A stretch of DNA of 64,000 nt. Source: Serratia nematodiphila DZ0503SBS1 (GTDB taxonomy: Bacteria; Pseudomonadota; Gammaproteobacteria; Enterobacterales; Enterobacteriaceae). A model generated the notes under the pieces. That model did no database searches. It was not told the DNA's origin and saw only the letters and a list, made by a program, of their open reading frames with translations. The translations under genes and the position numbers were made by a program. The stretch is from NCBI RefSeq assembly GCF_000738675.1, contig NZ_JPUX01000002.1, forward strand, positions 558,001 to 622,000. Reading direction: 5' to 3'. This document shows positions 19,303 through 28,401 of this stretch, in pieces; the first letter of the stretch is position 1, and each line of letters begins with the position of its first letter.

Positions 19303-20667
19303 GTGAACGATAATTCAATGACCCCGCAGGAGCGCCGCGCCACCTGGGGATTGGGCACCGTATTCTCCCTACGCATGCTCGGCATGTTTATGGTATTGCC
19401 GGTGTTGACCACCTACGGCATGGCGCTCAACGGCGCCAGCGAAGCGCTGATCGGTATCGCCATCGGCATCTACGGCCTGGCGCAGGCGGTGTTTCAGATC
19501 CCGTTCGGTCTGGTGTCCGATCGCATCGGCCGTAAGCCGCTGATCGTCGGCGGCCTGCTGATCTTTGCCCTCGGCAGCGTGATCGCCGCCGCGACCGACT
19601 CTATCTGGGGTGTGATCCTCGGCCGCGCGTTGCAAGGCTCCGGCGCGATCGCCGCCGCGGTAATGGCGCTGCTCTCCGATCTGACCCGCGAGCAGAACCG
19701 CACCAAAGCGATGGCGTTCATCGGTGTCAGCTTCGGCATCACCTTCGCCATCGCCATGGTGTTGGGCCCTATAATTACCCACGCCTTCGGCCTGCATGCG
19801 CTGTTCTGGATGATCGCCGTGCTGGCGCTGGCCGGGATCGCCATCACATTGGCGGTGGTACCTTCCGCCGATACTCACCTGTTGAACCGCGAGTCCAGCA
19901 TCGTGCGCGGCAGTTTCCGCAAAGTGCTGAGCAACTCGCGCCTGTTGAAACTCAACTTCGGCATCATGTGTCTGCATATCCTGCTGATGTCGAGCTTCGT
20001 GGCGCTGCCGCTGGCGATGGAGAAAGCCGGGCTGGCGGCCAGCGAACACTGGATCGTCTACCTGGTGACCATGCTGGTGTCGTTCGCTGCCGTGGTGCCT
20101 TTCATCATCTATGCCGAAAAATATCGCCGCATGAAGCAGGTGTTTATGGGCTGCGTGGCGGTGCTGTTTTTCGCCGAAGTGCTGCTGTGGCTCTCCGGCG
20201 CGCACCTGTGGGGCATCATCGCCGGCGTGCAGCTGTTCTTCATGGCCTTCAACGTGATGGAAGCCATTCTGCCTTCGCTGATCAGCAAAGAATCACCGGC
20301 CGGCTATAAGGGCACCGCGATGGGGGTCTACTCCACCAGCCAGTTTATCGGCGTGGCGATCGGCGGCAGCCTCGGCGGCTGGCTGTACGGTTTGCAGGGG
20401 GCAGGCTTGGTGTTTATCGCCGGCGCGGTATTGGCCGCCGTTTGGTTCCTGGTCAGCAGCACCATGAAAGAGCCGCCGTATGTCAGCAGCCTGCGCATTA
20501 CGCTGTCTGAACTGGCGGTGAAGGATTCGGCGCTGGAAAGCCGCCTGAGGGCGCAGCCCGGCGTGGCCGAGGCGATCGTGGTGCCGGAAGAGCGCAGCGC
20601 CTACGTCAAGGTGGACACCAAGCAGACCAATCGCGGTCAGTTGGAAGCGCTGGTCAATTCGCTGTAA
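19303..20667 (+). CDS. yajR: MFS transporter YajR
   Basis: Inner-membrane transporter of the major facilitator superfamily with 12 membrane segments and a C-terminal soluble YAM domain (about residues 388-454); substrate unknown. Motif A is visible as GLVSDRIGRKPLI. I choose the GTG at 19303 (VNDNSMTPQERRATWGLG). It gives 454 residues, the E. coli length, and has GAGG six bases upstream. An ATG nine codons earlier falls inside the leader hairpin. The final segment with EERSAYVKVDTKQTNRGQL has the ferredoxin-like look of the YAM domain. Confidence 0.93.
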   Translation: MNDNSMTPQERRATWGLGTVFSLRMLGMFMVLPVLTTYGMALNGASEALIGIAIGIYGLAQAVFQIPFGLVSDRIGRKPLIVGGLLIFALGSVIAAATDSIWGVILGRALQGSGAIAAAVMALLSDLTREQNRTKAMAFIGVSFGITFAIAMVLGPIITHAFGLHALFWMIAVLALAGIAITLAVVPSADTHLLNRESSIVRGSFRKVLSNSRLLKLNFGIMCLHILLMSSFVALPLAMEKAGLAASEHWIVYLVTMLVSFAAVVPFIIYAEKYRRMKQVFMGCVAVLFFAEVLLWLSGAHLWGIIAGVQLFFMAFNVMEAILPSLISKESPAGYKGTAMGVYSTSQFIGVAIGGSLGGWLYGLQGAGLVFIAGAVLAAVWFLVSSTMKEPPYVSSLRITLSELAVKDSALESRLRAQPGVAEAIVVPEERSAYVKVDTKQTNRGQLEALVNSL

Positions 20668-20671
20668 AGAA

Positions 20672-20696
20672 ACGGGGCCGGCAATGCCGGCCCCGT
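20672..20696. terminator. Bidirectional hairpin between yajR and yajQ
   Basis: Eleven-pair stem ACGGGGCCGGC/GCCGGCCCCGT with a three-base loop between convergent genes. No U-tract. Confidence 0.55.
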
Positions 20697-20701
20697 CGAG
20701 A

Positions 20702-21193
20702 TTAATCGCGGAAGTTCTTGAACTGGAACGGCTGCCCCAGATCGCCGCCGCGCACCAACGCCATCACGCTCTGCAAATCGTCGCGTGACTTGCCGGTCAC
20801 CCGCACTTCTTCGCCCTGGATCTGCGCCTGCACCTTCAGCTTGCTGTCTTTGATCAGCTTGACGATTTTCTTCGCTACAGAGGTTTCAATCCCCTGCTTC
20901 AGCTTGGCTTCCACGCTGTAGGTTTTACCGCTGTGGGTAAACTCTTCCGGGATCTCCAGCGCGGCGCCGTCGATGCTGCGCTTGCTCAGCTTTTCGCGCA
21001 GAATGTCGAGCAACTGCTGCACCTGGAAATCAGACTCGGTGGCAACCTTGATGCTTTGGTTTTTCTCGTTTAGCTCAAAGCTGGCCGGCACGTTGCGAAA
21101 ATCCCAGCGGGTGCCGAGATCGCGGGTGGCGTTCTCAACGGCGTTACGCACTTCCTGCATATCAATTTCGGAAACGATGTCGAAAGATGGCAT
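20702..21193 (-). CDS. yajQ: YajQ family nucleotide-binding protein
   Basis: Small cytoplasmic protein of two ferredoxin-like folds that binds nucleotides. Relatives in Xanthomonas and Pseudomonas bind cyclic-di-GMP, while the role in enterobacteria is not settled. The 163 residues starting [25 protein letters not shown] match E. coli YajQ in length and along the whole sequence. The frame is open 27 codons upstream without homology. The start at 21193 is preceded by AGGAGGAAG on the minus strand. It is divergent from panE. Confidence 0.95.
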   Translation of the reverse strand: MPSFDIVSEIDMQEVRNAVENATRDLGTRWDFRNVPASFELNEKNQSIKVATESDFQVQQLLDILREKLSKRSIDGAALEIPEEFTHSGKTYSVEAKLKQGIETSVAKKIVKLIKDSKLKVQAQIQGEEVRVTGKSRDDLQSVMALVRGGDLGQPFQFKNFRD

Positions 21194-21375
21194 ACTTCTT
21201 CCTCCTGAATGAGTGCCTAATAGCTTAGGCGATTTTGATGCCGAGCATGATAACCGCTTTGCCGCCTCAGACAAAATCTGCTGAACGCACGCAGGGATAG
21301 CGCTTCAGGCTGCCATAAAGCCTATAGTTAGATCACGGTAATTGAGCGGTATTCCCGTGTTTCCAAGGAGACTGA

Positions 21376-22287
21376 ATGAAAATAACCATTCTTGGTTGCG
21401 GCGCGCTCGGACAACTGTGGCTCTCCCGGCTGTATCAGCAGGGCCACGATGTACAGGGATGGCTAAGAGTGCCGCAGCCTTTTTGCGCCGTGAACGTGAT
21501 AGAGCCGGAAGGCGTCTCGTTTAATCGCAATTTGCCCACCAACGATCCGGAGCACCTCGCGCAGAGCGAACTGCTGCTGGTGACGCTGAAAGCCTGGCAG
21601 GTATCCAGCGCGGTCGGCGCGCTGTTGCCGAAGCTGAACCCCCGCTGCGCCATCTTGCTGCTGCACAACGGTATGGGCACTCAGGAGGAGCTGCCGCCGA
21701 ACGGCCAGCCCATCTTGCAGGGCACCACCACCCACGCCGCGCGCCACGAAGGCAGCACCATTATCCACGTCGCCACCGGCATCACCCACATCGGCCCCAC
21801 CTCACCGGCCGCACAGCACTTCAGCCACCTGGCGGAAGTGCTGCATCAGGCGCTGCCCGACGTCGCCTGGCACAACAACATCGCCTCGGCCAACTGGCGC
21901 AAGCTGGCGGTCAACTGCGTGATCAACCCGCTGACGGCGCTGTACGGCTGCCGCAACGGCGATCTGCAGCGCTACCCGGAGCAGATCGAAACGCTGTGTC
22001 GTGAAGTCGCCAGCGTGATGGCGATGGAGGGCTACCACACCTCCTGCGAAGGCCTGATGCAATATGTGATGGACGTGATCCACAGCACCGCCGACAACGT
22101 TTCGTCGATGCTGCAGGATATCCGCAGCCAGCGGCATACCGAGATCGACTACATCACCGGCTACCTGCTGCGCCGTGCGCGCAGTCACGGCCTCACGCTG
22201 CCGGAGAATGCGCGGCTGTTTGAATTGATTAAACGAAAGGAAAATGAATATGAGCGTATCGGCGCTGGTTTGCCTGGCACCTGGTAG
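21376..22287 (+). CDS. panE: 2-dehydropantoate 2-reductase
   Basis: NADPH-dependent reduction of ketopantoate to pantoate, the second step of pantothenate (and so CoA) synthesis. The 303-residue protein begins with the Rossmann motif [11 protein letters not shown] (GxGxxG). [17 protein letters not shown] (about residues 173-189) holds the catalytic Lys and substrate-binding Asn residues of the family. It overlaps yajL by 38 bases, so the two are probably co-translated. Confidence 0.96.
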   Translation: MKITILGCGALGQLWLSRLYQQGHDVQGWLRVPQPFCAVNVIEPEGVSFNRNLPTNDPEHLAQSELLLVTLKAWQVSSAVGALLPKLNPRCAILLLHNGMGTQEELPPNGQPILQGTTTHAARHEGSTIIHVATGITHIGPTSPAAQHFSHLAEVLHQALPDVAWHNNIASANWRKLAVNCVINPLTALYGCRNGDLQRYPEQIETLCREVASVMAMEGYHTSCEGLMQYVMDVIHSTADNVSSMLQDIRSQRHTEIDYITGYLLRRARSHGLTLPENARLFELIKRKENEYERIGAGLPGTW

Positions 22288-22852
22288 CGAAGAAACCGAA
22301 GCCGTCACCACCATCGATCTGCTGGTGCGGGCGGGCGTTAAAGTCACTACCGCCAGCGTCGCCGGTGACGGCGAGCTGACTATCGTTTGTTCGCGCGGCG
22401 TCAAGCTGCTGGCCGACGCGCCGCTGGTGGCGATCGTCGATGAGCCTTTCGACGCCATCGTGCTGCCCGGCGGCCTGAAAGGCGCAGAATGCTTCCGCGA
22501 CAGCCCGTTGCTGGTGGAAAAAGTGCGGCAGATGCACCTGCAGGGGAATATCGTCGCCGCCATCTGTGCGGCGCCGGCGTTGGTGCTGCAGCACCACGAT
22601 CTGTTCCCGGTCGGCAACATGACCGGTTTCCCGGGCCTGAAAGACCAGATACCGGCGGATAAATGGATGGAACGCCGCGTGGTGTATGACGCGCGCGTCA
22701 ACCTGCTCACCAGCCAGGGGCCGGGCACCGCGATGGAGTTTGCGCTGAAGCTGATCGATCTGCTGCTCGGCAAGGCCAAAGCGGCGGAGATCGCCGCGCA
22801 GCTGGTGCTGATCCCTGGGATGTACGATTTCCGCGACAGTGAACAACGCTGA
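22250..22852 (+). CDS. yajL: DJ-1/PfpI family protein YajL
   Basis: Homologue of human DJ-1, described as an oxidative-stress-responsive chaperone or protein deglycase. The ATG at 22250 has AAAGG nine bases upstream, while the in-frame ATG at 22244 is only three bases from it. The later start gives 200 residues and places the reactive cysteine at Cys106 (AAICAAP), the E. coli number. The nucleophile elbow and GSEETEA segment are intact. It overlaps the end of panE. In E. coli the next gene is thiI; here a TPS locus intervenes. Confidence 0.95.
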   Translation: MSVSALVCLAPGSEETEAVTTIDLLVRAGVKVTTASVAGDGELTIVCSRGVKLLADAPLVAIVDEPFDAIVLPGGLKGAECFRDSPLLVEKVRQMHLQGNIVAAICAAPALVLQHHDLFPVGNMTGFPGLKDQIPADKWMERRVVYDARVNLLTSQGPGTAMEFALKLIDLLLGKAKAAEIAAQLVLIPGMYDFRDSEQR

Positions 22853-22869
22853 CGCACCGGAGATAAAAC

Positions 22870-22888
22870 AGGGCCGCAATCCGGCCCT
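22870..22888. terminator. Bidirectional terminator between yajL and tpsB
   Basis: Seven-pair stem AGGGCCG/CGGCCCT with a five-base loop between convergent genes. The minus-strand tail is TGTTTTAT, so it suits tpsB best. Confidence 0.7.
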
Positions 22889-22898
22889 TATAGCCTTT

Positions 22899-24515
22899 TT
22901 AAAAGCTGAGTTGACTGGAAAACCCCAACACCAGACGATCGGCCGGCAAATAGCCGGGTTTAATCACGGGCGCGCCCGCGAAAATGTCAGCGTCAATACG
23001 CCCCTCATTCAACCGTAAACCGATAACGCTCCCCATCAACCTCCCGCCCTCCCCCTGCTGTCTGGCTAATTGTCCATAATCAACGCCGACATACGGTTGA
23101 AGTGGCTTCGATTGCCACAACAGCGTGTTACGCCAATACCCACCGTTGCTGCCAAGCAGTTTATCGTCGCCACGAAAACCCCGCACAGTTGAACGATCGC
23201 CAATAAATAGTTTATCCTGGATTGGCTGCTGTGCTTTACCCAACTGCCCCGACACCTCTGCAAAGTAAGTCAGGCGATGGTCAGATAAGTTGAAAGGGTT
23301 CAACACGCTGGCTCCCAGTTTCAACATCGGTTCAAGAGTCTCACTTTCTTCCCTGATGTTGGCGATAGCATCGGCGGAAAACGCCAACCGTGCGCGGGAG
23401 CCATAGCGCCAATGATTCGCACCTAACTTAAGGCTGGTCAAGCGCGTACGCTGCAACGCGATTTCGGTATCATTCAGATAATATCGATAGTCACGCTGCA
23501 GCCACTGAGCATTCAACGAGGTTTTATCGCTCATCCCTCGCGCCAGAGTGTAGCTCGCTTGCAATCCCCAATATTTTGAACGGCCATGATAGCGATAACT
23601 CACCGCACTGCCGGCAATCGTCTGATGGTAACGGCTCTCCCCGCCCAATGCGCTGAAGTTCCAAAATCCGAAAGGTAGGCTATAAAACCAGGCGCGGCTC
23701 TCATTGCCTCGATCGTGTGGGGCTAAGACACTGCCCGCCAGCGACAGGTATAAGACATCGTTCAATGAACTCGGGTTGTCGAGATATAACGCGCCGCCTG
23801 TCTGATAACGCCCGGTAGAACTGGCTCCCGCATCGTCCGCCCATGCGGTAACGCGCCAATATTTATCTTGCCGGCGAAACACCTCAATATCACTTTCGCC
23901 CGGCAAACTGCCGGGAACGATGCGAACCTCGCTGTCGACATCCGGGATCAGGCCAATATTTTCCACGCCCTGCTCCACACGTCGCAGATTGAACACTTCG
24001 CCCGACACGATTGGGAAAGTAAAACCGGGATGAAAATATTCACTGCTGCCGGCCTTCAGGCGTAATTGCCCAACGCGGCCATATTGGACGTTGACGGTGA
24101 TCATGCCCGGTGCTTGCCCATCGAGCAGCAGATGAACTCGTGAGGTCACGTAACCCAGGAGGATCGCCTTATTTTGCAACTGCTTTTGCAGACGCATCAA
24201 CCCGTGCTTCCCCATGCAACGCCCTTGTACGGATTGCGCCAATGTATTGAAACCAGCCGGCATCGCCGGTGTCGCGACCAACTCAACACCGGCGATCAAG
24301 ACACAGGGGGACTCGTTGGCAATCCCATCGCTCATCGTCTCCCGCTCAAGTGCTGCCACCAGGGTCGTTGGCGCCGTCGGCAGCAATTGTCGCTGTGTTT
24401 CACTAATAATATTTTCCTGACCGATAACCTGTTTTATGGAGGGTAATGCGGGCTTCGCCTGGCTACCGAAGCAATACAGCATCACCAAAAGCGTCAGGGG
24501 AAAATTCCTTTTCAT
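22899..24515 (-). CDS. Two-partner secretion outer membrane transporter (TpsB, ShlB/FhaC/HecB family)
   Basis: Omp85-type outer membrane pore that secretes its TpsA partner. The 538-residue protein has a signal peptide (MKRNFPLTLLVMLYCFGSQA) and an N-terminal plug/POTRA region up to about residue 230, with ESPCVLIAGVELV and a second cysteine in GRCMGKHGL. A C-terminal 16-strand-type barrel ends in Phe (LVLGFSSQLSF). The family signature VRGFRGD is at residues 444-450. It lies directly downstream of tpsA, the usual A-B order. I see no clear ribosome binding site before the ATG, and a GC hairpin lies 14 bases upstream. No close named homologue is claimed. Confidence 0.9.
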   Translation of the reverse strand: MKRNFPLTLLVMLYCFGSQAKPALPSIKQVIGQENIISETQRQLLPTAPTTLVAALERETMSDGIANESPCVLIAGVELVATPAMPAGFNTLAQSVQGRCMGKHGLMRLQKQLQNKAILLGYVTSRVHLLLDGQAPGMITVNVQYGRVGQLRLKAGSSEYFHPGFTFPIVSGEVFNLRRVEQGVENIGLIPDVDSEVRIVPGSLPGESDIEVFRRQDKYWRVTAWADDAGASSTGRYQTGGALYLDNPSSLNDVLYLSLAGSVLAPHDRGNESRAWFYSLPFGFWNFSALGGESRYHQTIAGSAVSYRYHGRSKYWGLQASYTLARGMSDKTSLNAQWLQRDYRYYLNDTEIALQRTRLTSLKLGANHWRYGSRARLAFSADAIANIREESETLEPMLKLGASVLNPFNLSDHRLTYFAEVSGQLGKAQQPIQDKLFIGDRSTVRGFRGDDKLLGSNGGYWRNTLLWQSKPLQPYVGVDYGQLARQQGEGGRLMGSVIGLRLNEGRIDADIFAGAPVIKPGYLPADRLVLGFSSQLSF

Positions 24516-24528
24516 ACATACACGCTAG

Positions 24529-24546
24529 CCCCGCCCAAAGGCGGGG
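24529..24546 (-). repeat. Hairpin between tpsA and tpsB
   Basis: Perfect seven-pair stem CCCCGCC/GGCGGGG with a four-base loop, 14 bases before the tpsB start. There is no U-tract, so it looks like an intra-operon element that protects the tpsA message or lowers tpsB expression. Confidence 0.6.
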
Positions 24547-24601
24547 TCCTTGTCGTTTCCTGAGAATATTGTCTGGATACCGGTAAACCATTAGGAATGC
24601 A

Positions 24602-26164
24602 TCAGCGCACGGCGTTTTTGATGACTTTACCGTTATGCGTCACTGTTCCGGCCTCAGAAGTCATTTTTCCGTGATTGCCAAAAATCAGTCCGTGGGAGCG
24701 AATATCGCCGAATGCCGCAACTTCGCCACGCTGGTTGAAACGCAAACTATTGAGGTTAACCGAAGAGGAGAGAGAAGCGAGACGGCCATAGTTATCAATG
24801 GAAGACCCTTGAATGCCGAGCTCATTCTGAGCCTCGATAACGCCATTAAAGATATTCAATACGTTTGAGCTATCGATCTGCAGCGCCCCTCCAGCTCGGA
24901 TCTTTCCAGTATTATTGAGGCTGGTCGTCCTTACCGTCATCATGCCGTTTTCAGTTTTGACATCGCCAATGTTGCTCAGTTGAATGGCGCTGATATGCAT
25001 CCCCTTCGCCGCAGCGATCTGACCAGCATTATTGATGCTGGAGGTGGCCAGCACCATCGAGCCCTCCTCTGTTCGCAACAAACCGACGTTGTTCAACTGG
25101 GTGGCGCTAAGATGTAGATCGCCAGCCGCCTGAAGCTTGCCACTATTGCTGAAGCTGTTCACCGCCAGCGCTATATTCCCGCTGCGACTGCGTATGTCAC
25201 CGCTATTACTGAACACCACGGAGGTAAACGCCGCCTTATCGGCTTCCATACGTCCTCGGTTGTTCAAGGTGCCTCCGTTTACGCTCAATTGTTCCTGAGC
25301 AACCATCGCTCCACCGTTGTTCAGCACATCCGCCATGACAGACACATCGCCACGCGCCTGTATTTTGCCCTGATTGGCGATACTGACCGGAACCAACGTG
25401 CCGGTGCCGTTGACCCCCACACCATTTTCAGTAGCGACCAGCGTTATCTTGCCGGCATACATACCGCCAAGCTCGGCGACATCGAGCAAGACGGCCGGCT
25501 TATCGAGAGAAAAACTCACATTTTTTGTTTTGGATAAATCTGAAGAAATCGTTTTTTTCCCGGCTGAAACCAACAAGTCATTAGCGTGAATAGCGGCATT
25601 GATCTGCTCAGTCCTGGCCAGGATTGCAGTATAATCGACATCGCCTTTACGCATGCCCTGACCATCAATTAGGATATTTCCCTGTTCAACGCGGTAGCCG
25701 TCAAAAACACCGTTTTTAAATTGCAGTTCGCCGGTGGTTAGCACTCCCTGACCAGCATTGATAAATCCGCATCCGTTGCAGGTAATACCGGATTTATTCG
25801 CGATGACGACATCGGCACGTTGCCCTGCAACCTCCACCATACCGTTAAGTATGCTTTTATTGGCGGAATTGATCTCGTTCAAAATAACCGTCGCGCTGCG
25901 CCCGCCCAGATTGCCGTTGCCCGCCACATCCCCTGCCAATGTGGTATGCGCGCCGGATACGCTGTTATTGAGAATTGCACCTTGAGAGCCCACGTCAAAT
26001 TGCGAGTAACGATTATGCGATACGCCATCAGAATTCGGCGCATTGATGTTTACTACCGGAACCTGACCATTCTGATTGACTGCCCCCGTTTGTGGGACGA
26101 TTTCGGCCTTAGCGCTTTGCGCCGCCAAAGCGACAATCGATAATAGAATAAATGATCTTTTCAT
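24602..26164 (-). CDS. Short two-partner secretion exoprotein (TpsA, filamentous haemagglutinin N-terminal domain)
   Basis: A secreted beta-helix protein carrying a TPS signal domain. From the ATG at 26164 it is 520 residues. It has a signal peptide ending AQSAKA (residue 20) and a TPS domain to about residue 250 with HNRYSQFDV, LNEINSANKSILNG and the CNGC pair (Cys129, Cys132). About 13 beta-helical repeats of roughly 20 residues then run from residue 262 to 505 (pattern NNxGxIxAxxGxL). The canonical NPNL and NPNGI motifs appear as NGNL (83-86) and NKSGI (123-127). Most TpsA adhesins and haemolysins exceed 1,000 residues; no C-terminal effector is present. The start has AAGGA upstream. The GC content is lower than in the neighbours, which suggests transfer. 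Confidence 0.88.
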   Translation of the reverse strand: MKRSFILLSIVALAAQSAKAEIVPQTGAVNQNGQVPVVNINAPNSDGVSHNRYSQFDVGSQGAILNNSVSGAHTTLAGDVAGNGNLGGRSATVILNEINSANKSILNGMVEVAGQRADVVIANKSGITCNGCGFINAGQGVLTTGELQFKNGVFDGYRVEQGNILIDGQGMRKGDVDYTAILARTEQINAAIHANDLLVSAGKKTISSDLSKTKNVSFSLDKPAVLLDVAELGGMYAGKITLVATENGVGVNGTGTLVPVSIANQGKIQARGDVSVMADVLNNGGAMVAQEQLSVNGGTLNNRGRMEADKAAFTSVVFSNSGDIRSRSGNIALAVNSFSNSGKLQAAGDLHLSATQLNNVGLLRTEEGSMVLATSSINNAGQIAAAKGMHISAIQLSNIGDVKTENGMMTVRTTSLNNTGKIRAGGALQIDSSNVLNIFNGVIEAQNELGIQGSSIDNYGRLASLSSSVNLNSLRFNQRGEVAAFGDIRSHGLIFGNHGKMTSEAGTVTHNGKVIKNAVR

Positions 26165-26441
26165 TAAATAATTCCTTATTAATACAATCCGTTTTATTAA
26201 CACTGATAAACTCATAAACCCAGAAAATAAAAAACACTTCAAACCCCTAACTTACAAATAAGATAGGCCTGGAGCGCAAAACATTAATTGCACGACAATA
26301 ACCGCAAGGCAACACTTAAAACAACCAGATGAAATACTTTCGACCAATTCATTAATAAGAGCAGAAAAAAAAGATTGGATAATAATTTTTTAATATATTA
26401 AATAATTATAGAAATAAAATGCAGAGACGCATATAGAGATA

Positions 26442-26475
26442 TGCCGCGAAACGACGTTAAAAGCCGTTCGCGGCA
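26442..26475. repeat. Inverted repeat downstream of thiI
   Basis: Nine-pair arms TGCCGCGAA/TTCGCGGCA around a 16-base centre that itself contains AACG/CGTT complementarity. It lies 49 bases after the thiI stop at the border with the AT-rich TPS region. No U-tract. Confidence 0.5.
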
Positions 26476-26497
26476 AGTTTCATGCAAGCAATATCAG

Positions 26498-26517
26498 GGC
26501 ATCGAAGACGCGATGCC
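26498..26517 (-). terminator. Hairpin after thiI
   Basis: Seven-pair stem GGCATCG/CGATGCC with a six-base loop, seven bases past the thiI stop. No U-tract, so termination is only a possibility. Confidence 0.4.
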
Positions 26518-26523
26518 TGTGCG

Positions 26524-27972
26524 TTACGGGCGATAAACCTTCACGTTGCTGAAGCCCTGCTCCAGCAGGTACAGCGCCTGCAGGCGGCTCATTACGCCGC
26601 GCTCGCAGTACAGCAGATAGGTTTTGCTCTGATCCAAATCGCCGAACTGGGTGCTCAGCTTGTAGAACGGCAACGCTTTCACTTCAACCTGTTCCAGCTG
26701 CAGCGGCTTCTCTTCCTGCTCGTCGTTGGAGCGGATATCCAGGATCACCTCGTCGGCGCCGAAGGCCGCAACGGTTTCCACTTCAGTCACCTGCTCCTGC
26801 GCCTGCTCGGCGATGGAGCGAATATCGACGTTCTTCGCTTCGCTCACCACCCGATCGAGAATGCTGAAATCGAAGTGGCTCTCTTCCTCTTCGATCTTGG
26901 CCTTGACGGCTTTCACCGTCGGGCTCTTCGAAATCACGCCGCAATATTCCGGCATGGTTTTGGCGAAGTCTTCGGTGCCGATTTCGCGCGCCAGCTTGAT
27001 GATGTGCTCTTTATCGTGCGAAATCAGCGGACGCAGGATCAGCGTATCGGACGCATTGTCGATCAAGCGCAGGTTGGTCAGCGTCTGGCTGGACACCTGC
27101 CCCAGCGCCTCACCGGTTACCAGCGCCTGCACGCCGTAGCGTTCGGCCACTTGCGAAGCGGCACGCACCATCATGCGCTTGAGCACCACGCCCATCTGGC
27201 CGTCGTCGACCTTCTCCAGGATCTCGCCCACCACCGGCTCGAAGTCGATGGCGACGAAGCGCACCTTGTGCGAGCTGGCGAAACGGTTCCACAGGTAGTG
27301 CGCCACCTGCTTCACGCCAATCTCATGCGCGGCGCCGCCCAGGTTGAAGAAGCAGAAGTGCACGCGGCAGCCGCGGCGCATCAGCATATAGCTGGACACG
27401 CCCGAGTCGAAACCGCCGGAAATCAGCGACATCACGTCTTCCTGGGTGCCGACCGGGTAACCGCCGATGCCTTCGAGGCGGCGTTTGACCAGCATCAGCT
27501 TGTCGTCTTCAATCTCGAGGTTTACCGTGACCTGCGGGCGGGTCAGGTTAACGCGCGCGCTCTCGATATGCTGGTTCAGGCCGCCGCCGACGTAACGCTC
27601 CACGTCCTGCGAATTGAACGCCTGCTTGCCGCGACGCTTGACGCGCACGCAGAAGGTTTTGCCTTCCAGCTGGGCGCGGTAGGCTTCCAGCGTCTGCTCG
27701 AAGATGTGGTGGATGTCGGTATAAGCGCGATCTTCCACTTCCAGAATATGGTGGATGCCGGGAATGCGCGTCAGCGCGTCGGCGATGATCGGCCGCTGGT
27801 TTTCATCTTTGGCGCGAACTTCGATATGATCCCAGTGACGGACGACCGCCAGCGTTTCATCATACTGCTTCAGGACGTTGCGAATATTGGTCGAGAGAAT
27901 CTTGATAAAGCGCAAGCGCACAGATTGGCTCTTGATGGTGATTTCCGGGAACAATTTAATGATAAACTTCAT
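26524..27972 (-). CDS. thiI: tRNA 4-thiouridine synthase ThiI
   Basis: Sulfur-transfer enzyme that makes 4-thiouridine at position 8 of tRNA and supplies sulfur for the thiamin thiazole. The 482-residue protein has an N-terminal ferredoxin-like plus THUMP domain (to about residue 165). The PP-loop [12 protein letters not shown] binds ATP, and a C-terminal rhodanese domain carries the persulfide cysteine Cys456 ([10 protein letters not shown]), as in E. coli. It is divergent from xseB. Its thiazole role links it to dxs and thiL in this window. Confidence 0.98.
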   Translation of the reverse strand: MKFIIKLFPEITIKSQSVRLRFIKILSTNIRNVLKQYDETLAVVRHWDHIEVRAKDENQRPIIADALTRIPGIHHILEVEDRAYTDIHHIFEQTLEAYRAQLEGKTFCVRVKRRGKQAFNSQDVERYVGGGLNQHIESARVNLTRPQVTVNLEIEDDKLMLVKRRLEGIGGYPVGTQEDVMSLISGGFDSGVSSYMLMRRGCRVHFCFFNLGGAAHEIGVKQVAHYLWNRFASSHKVRFVAIDFEPVVGEILEKVDDGQMGVVLKRMMVRAASQVAERYGVQALVTGEALGQVSSQTLTNLRLIDNASDTLILRPLISHDKEHIIKLAREIGTEDFAKTMPEYCGVISKSPTVKAVKAKIEEEESHFDFSILDRVVSEAKNVDIRSIAEQAQEQVTEVETVAAFGADEVILDIRSNDEQEEKPLQLEQVEVKALPFYKLSTQFGDLDQSKTYLLYCERGVMSRLQALYLLEQGFSNVKVYRP

Positions 27973-28132
27973 GGCGGTCTTTGTTGTCAGATAAGAATTA
28001 CGGCGCGGAGTATATCACCATATCGCCGCGCTCTGCGCACAAAACCACACATGAGCGCCATGATTTGCTAATCAAGATCCGCTAGGATAGGCTCTGGCGC
28101 CACGGTTCACATGATGACGTAAAAAGAAAATT

Positions 28133-28396
28133 ATGCCGAAAAAACCAGCACAATCAGCCAGTACAGAGCAAACAGCCAGCTTTGAAAGCGCCCTCGGCGA
28201 GCTGGAAAGCATCGTGACGCGTCTGGAGTCGGGCGAACTGCCGCTGGAAGACGCGCTGAACGAATTCGAACGCGGCGTGCAGCTGGCGCGCCAAGGCCAG
28301 CAGAAACTGCAACAGGCGGAACAGCGTGTGCAGATACTTCTTAACGACAGCGCCGACGATGCGGCGCTGGCGCCTTTCACACCGGATGCCGAGTAA
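28133..28396 (+). CDS. xseB: Exodeoxyribonuclease VII small subunit
   Basis: Small subunit of exonuclease VII, which degrades single-stranded DNA with the large subunit XseA encoded elsewhere. The 87-residue helical protein reads [50 protein letters not shown], the whole family core. It is a few residues longer than E. coli XseB at the N terminus. It starts an operon with ispA, dxs and yajO; five bases separate it from ispA. Confidence 0.96.
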   Translation: MPKKPAQSASTEQTASFESALGELESIVTRLESGELPLEDALNEFERGVQLARQGQQKLQQAEQRVQILLNDSADDAALAPFTPDAE

Positions 28397-28401
28397 CCGA
28401 C

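Larger units (their letters stand above)
26165..26523. other. AT-rich tpsA upstream region
   Basis: 359 bases without a gene between tpsA and thiI, both read leftwards. The segment 26165-26440 is strikingly AT-rich compared with the rest of the window and must hold the tpsA promoter, which I could not place with confidence among many AT-rich hexamers. The right part contains two dyads near the thiI end (26442-26475 and 26498-26517). No small gene is evident. Confidence 0.65.

Noticed and set aside
26370..26400. Fur box upstream of tpsA
   Set aside because: GATAATAAT-like bases occur in the AT-rich stretch, but no 19-base Fur palindrome can be completed.
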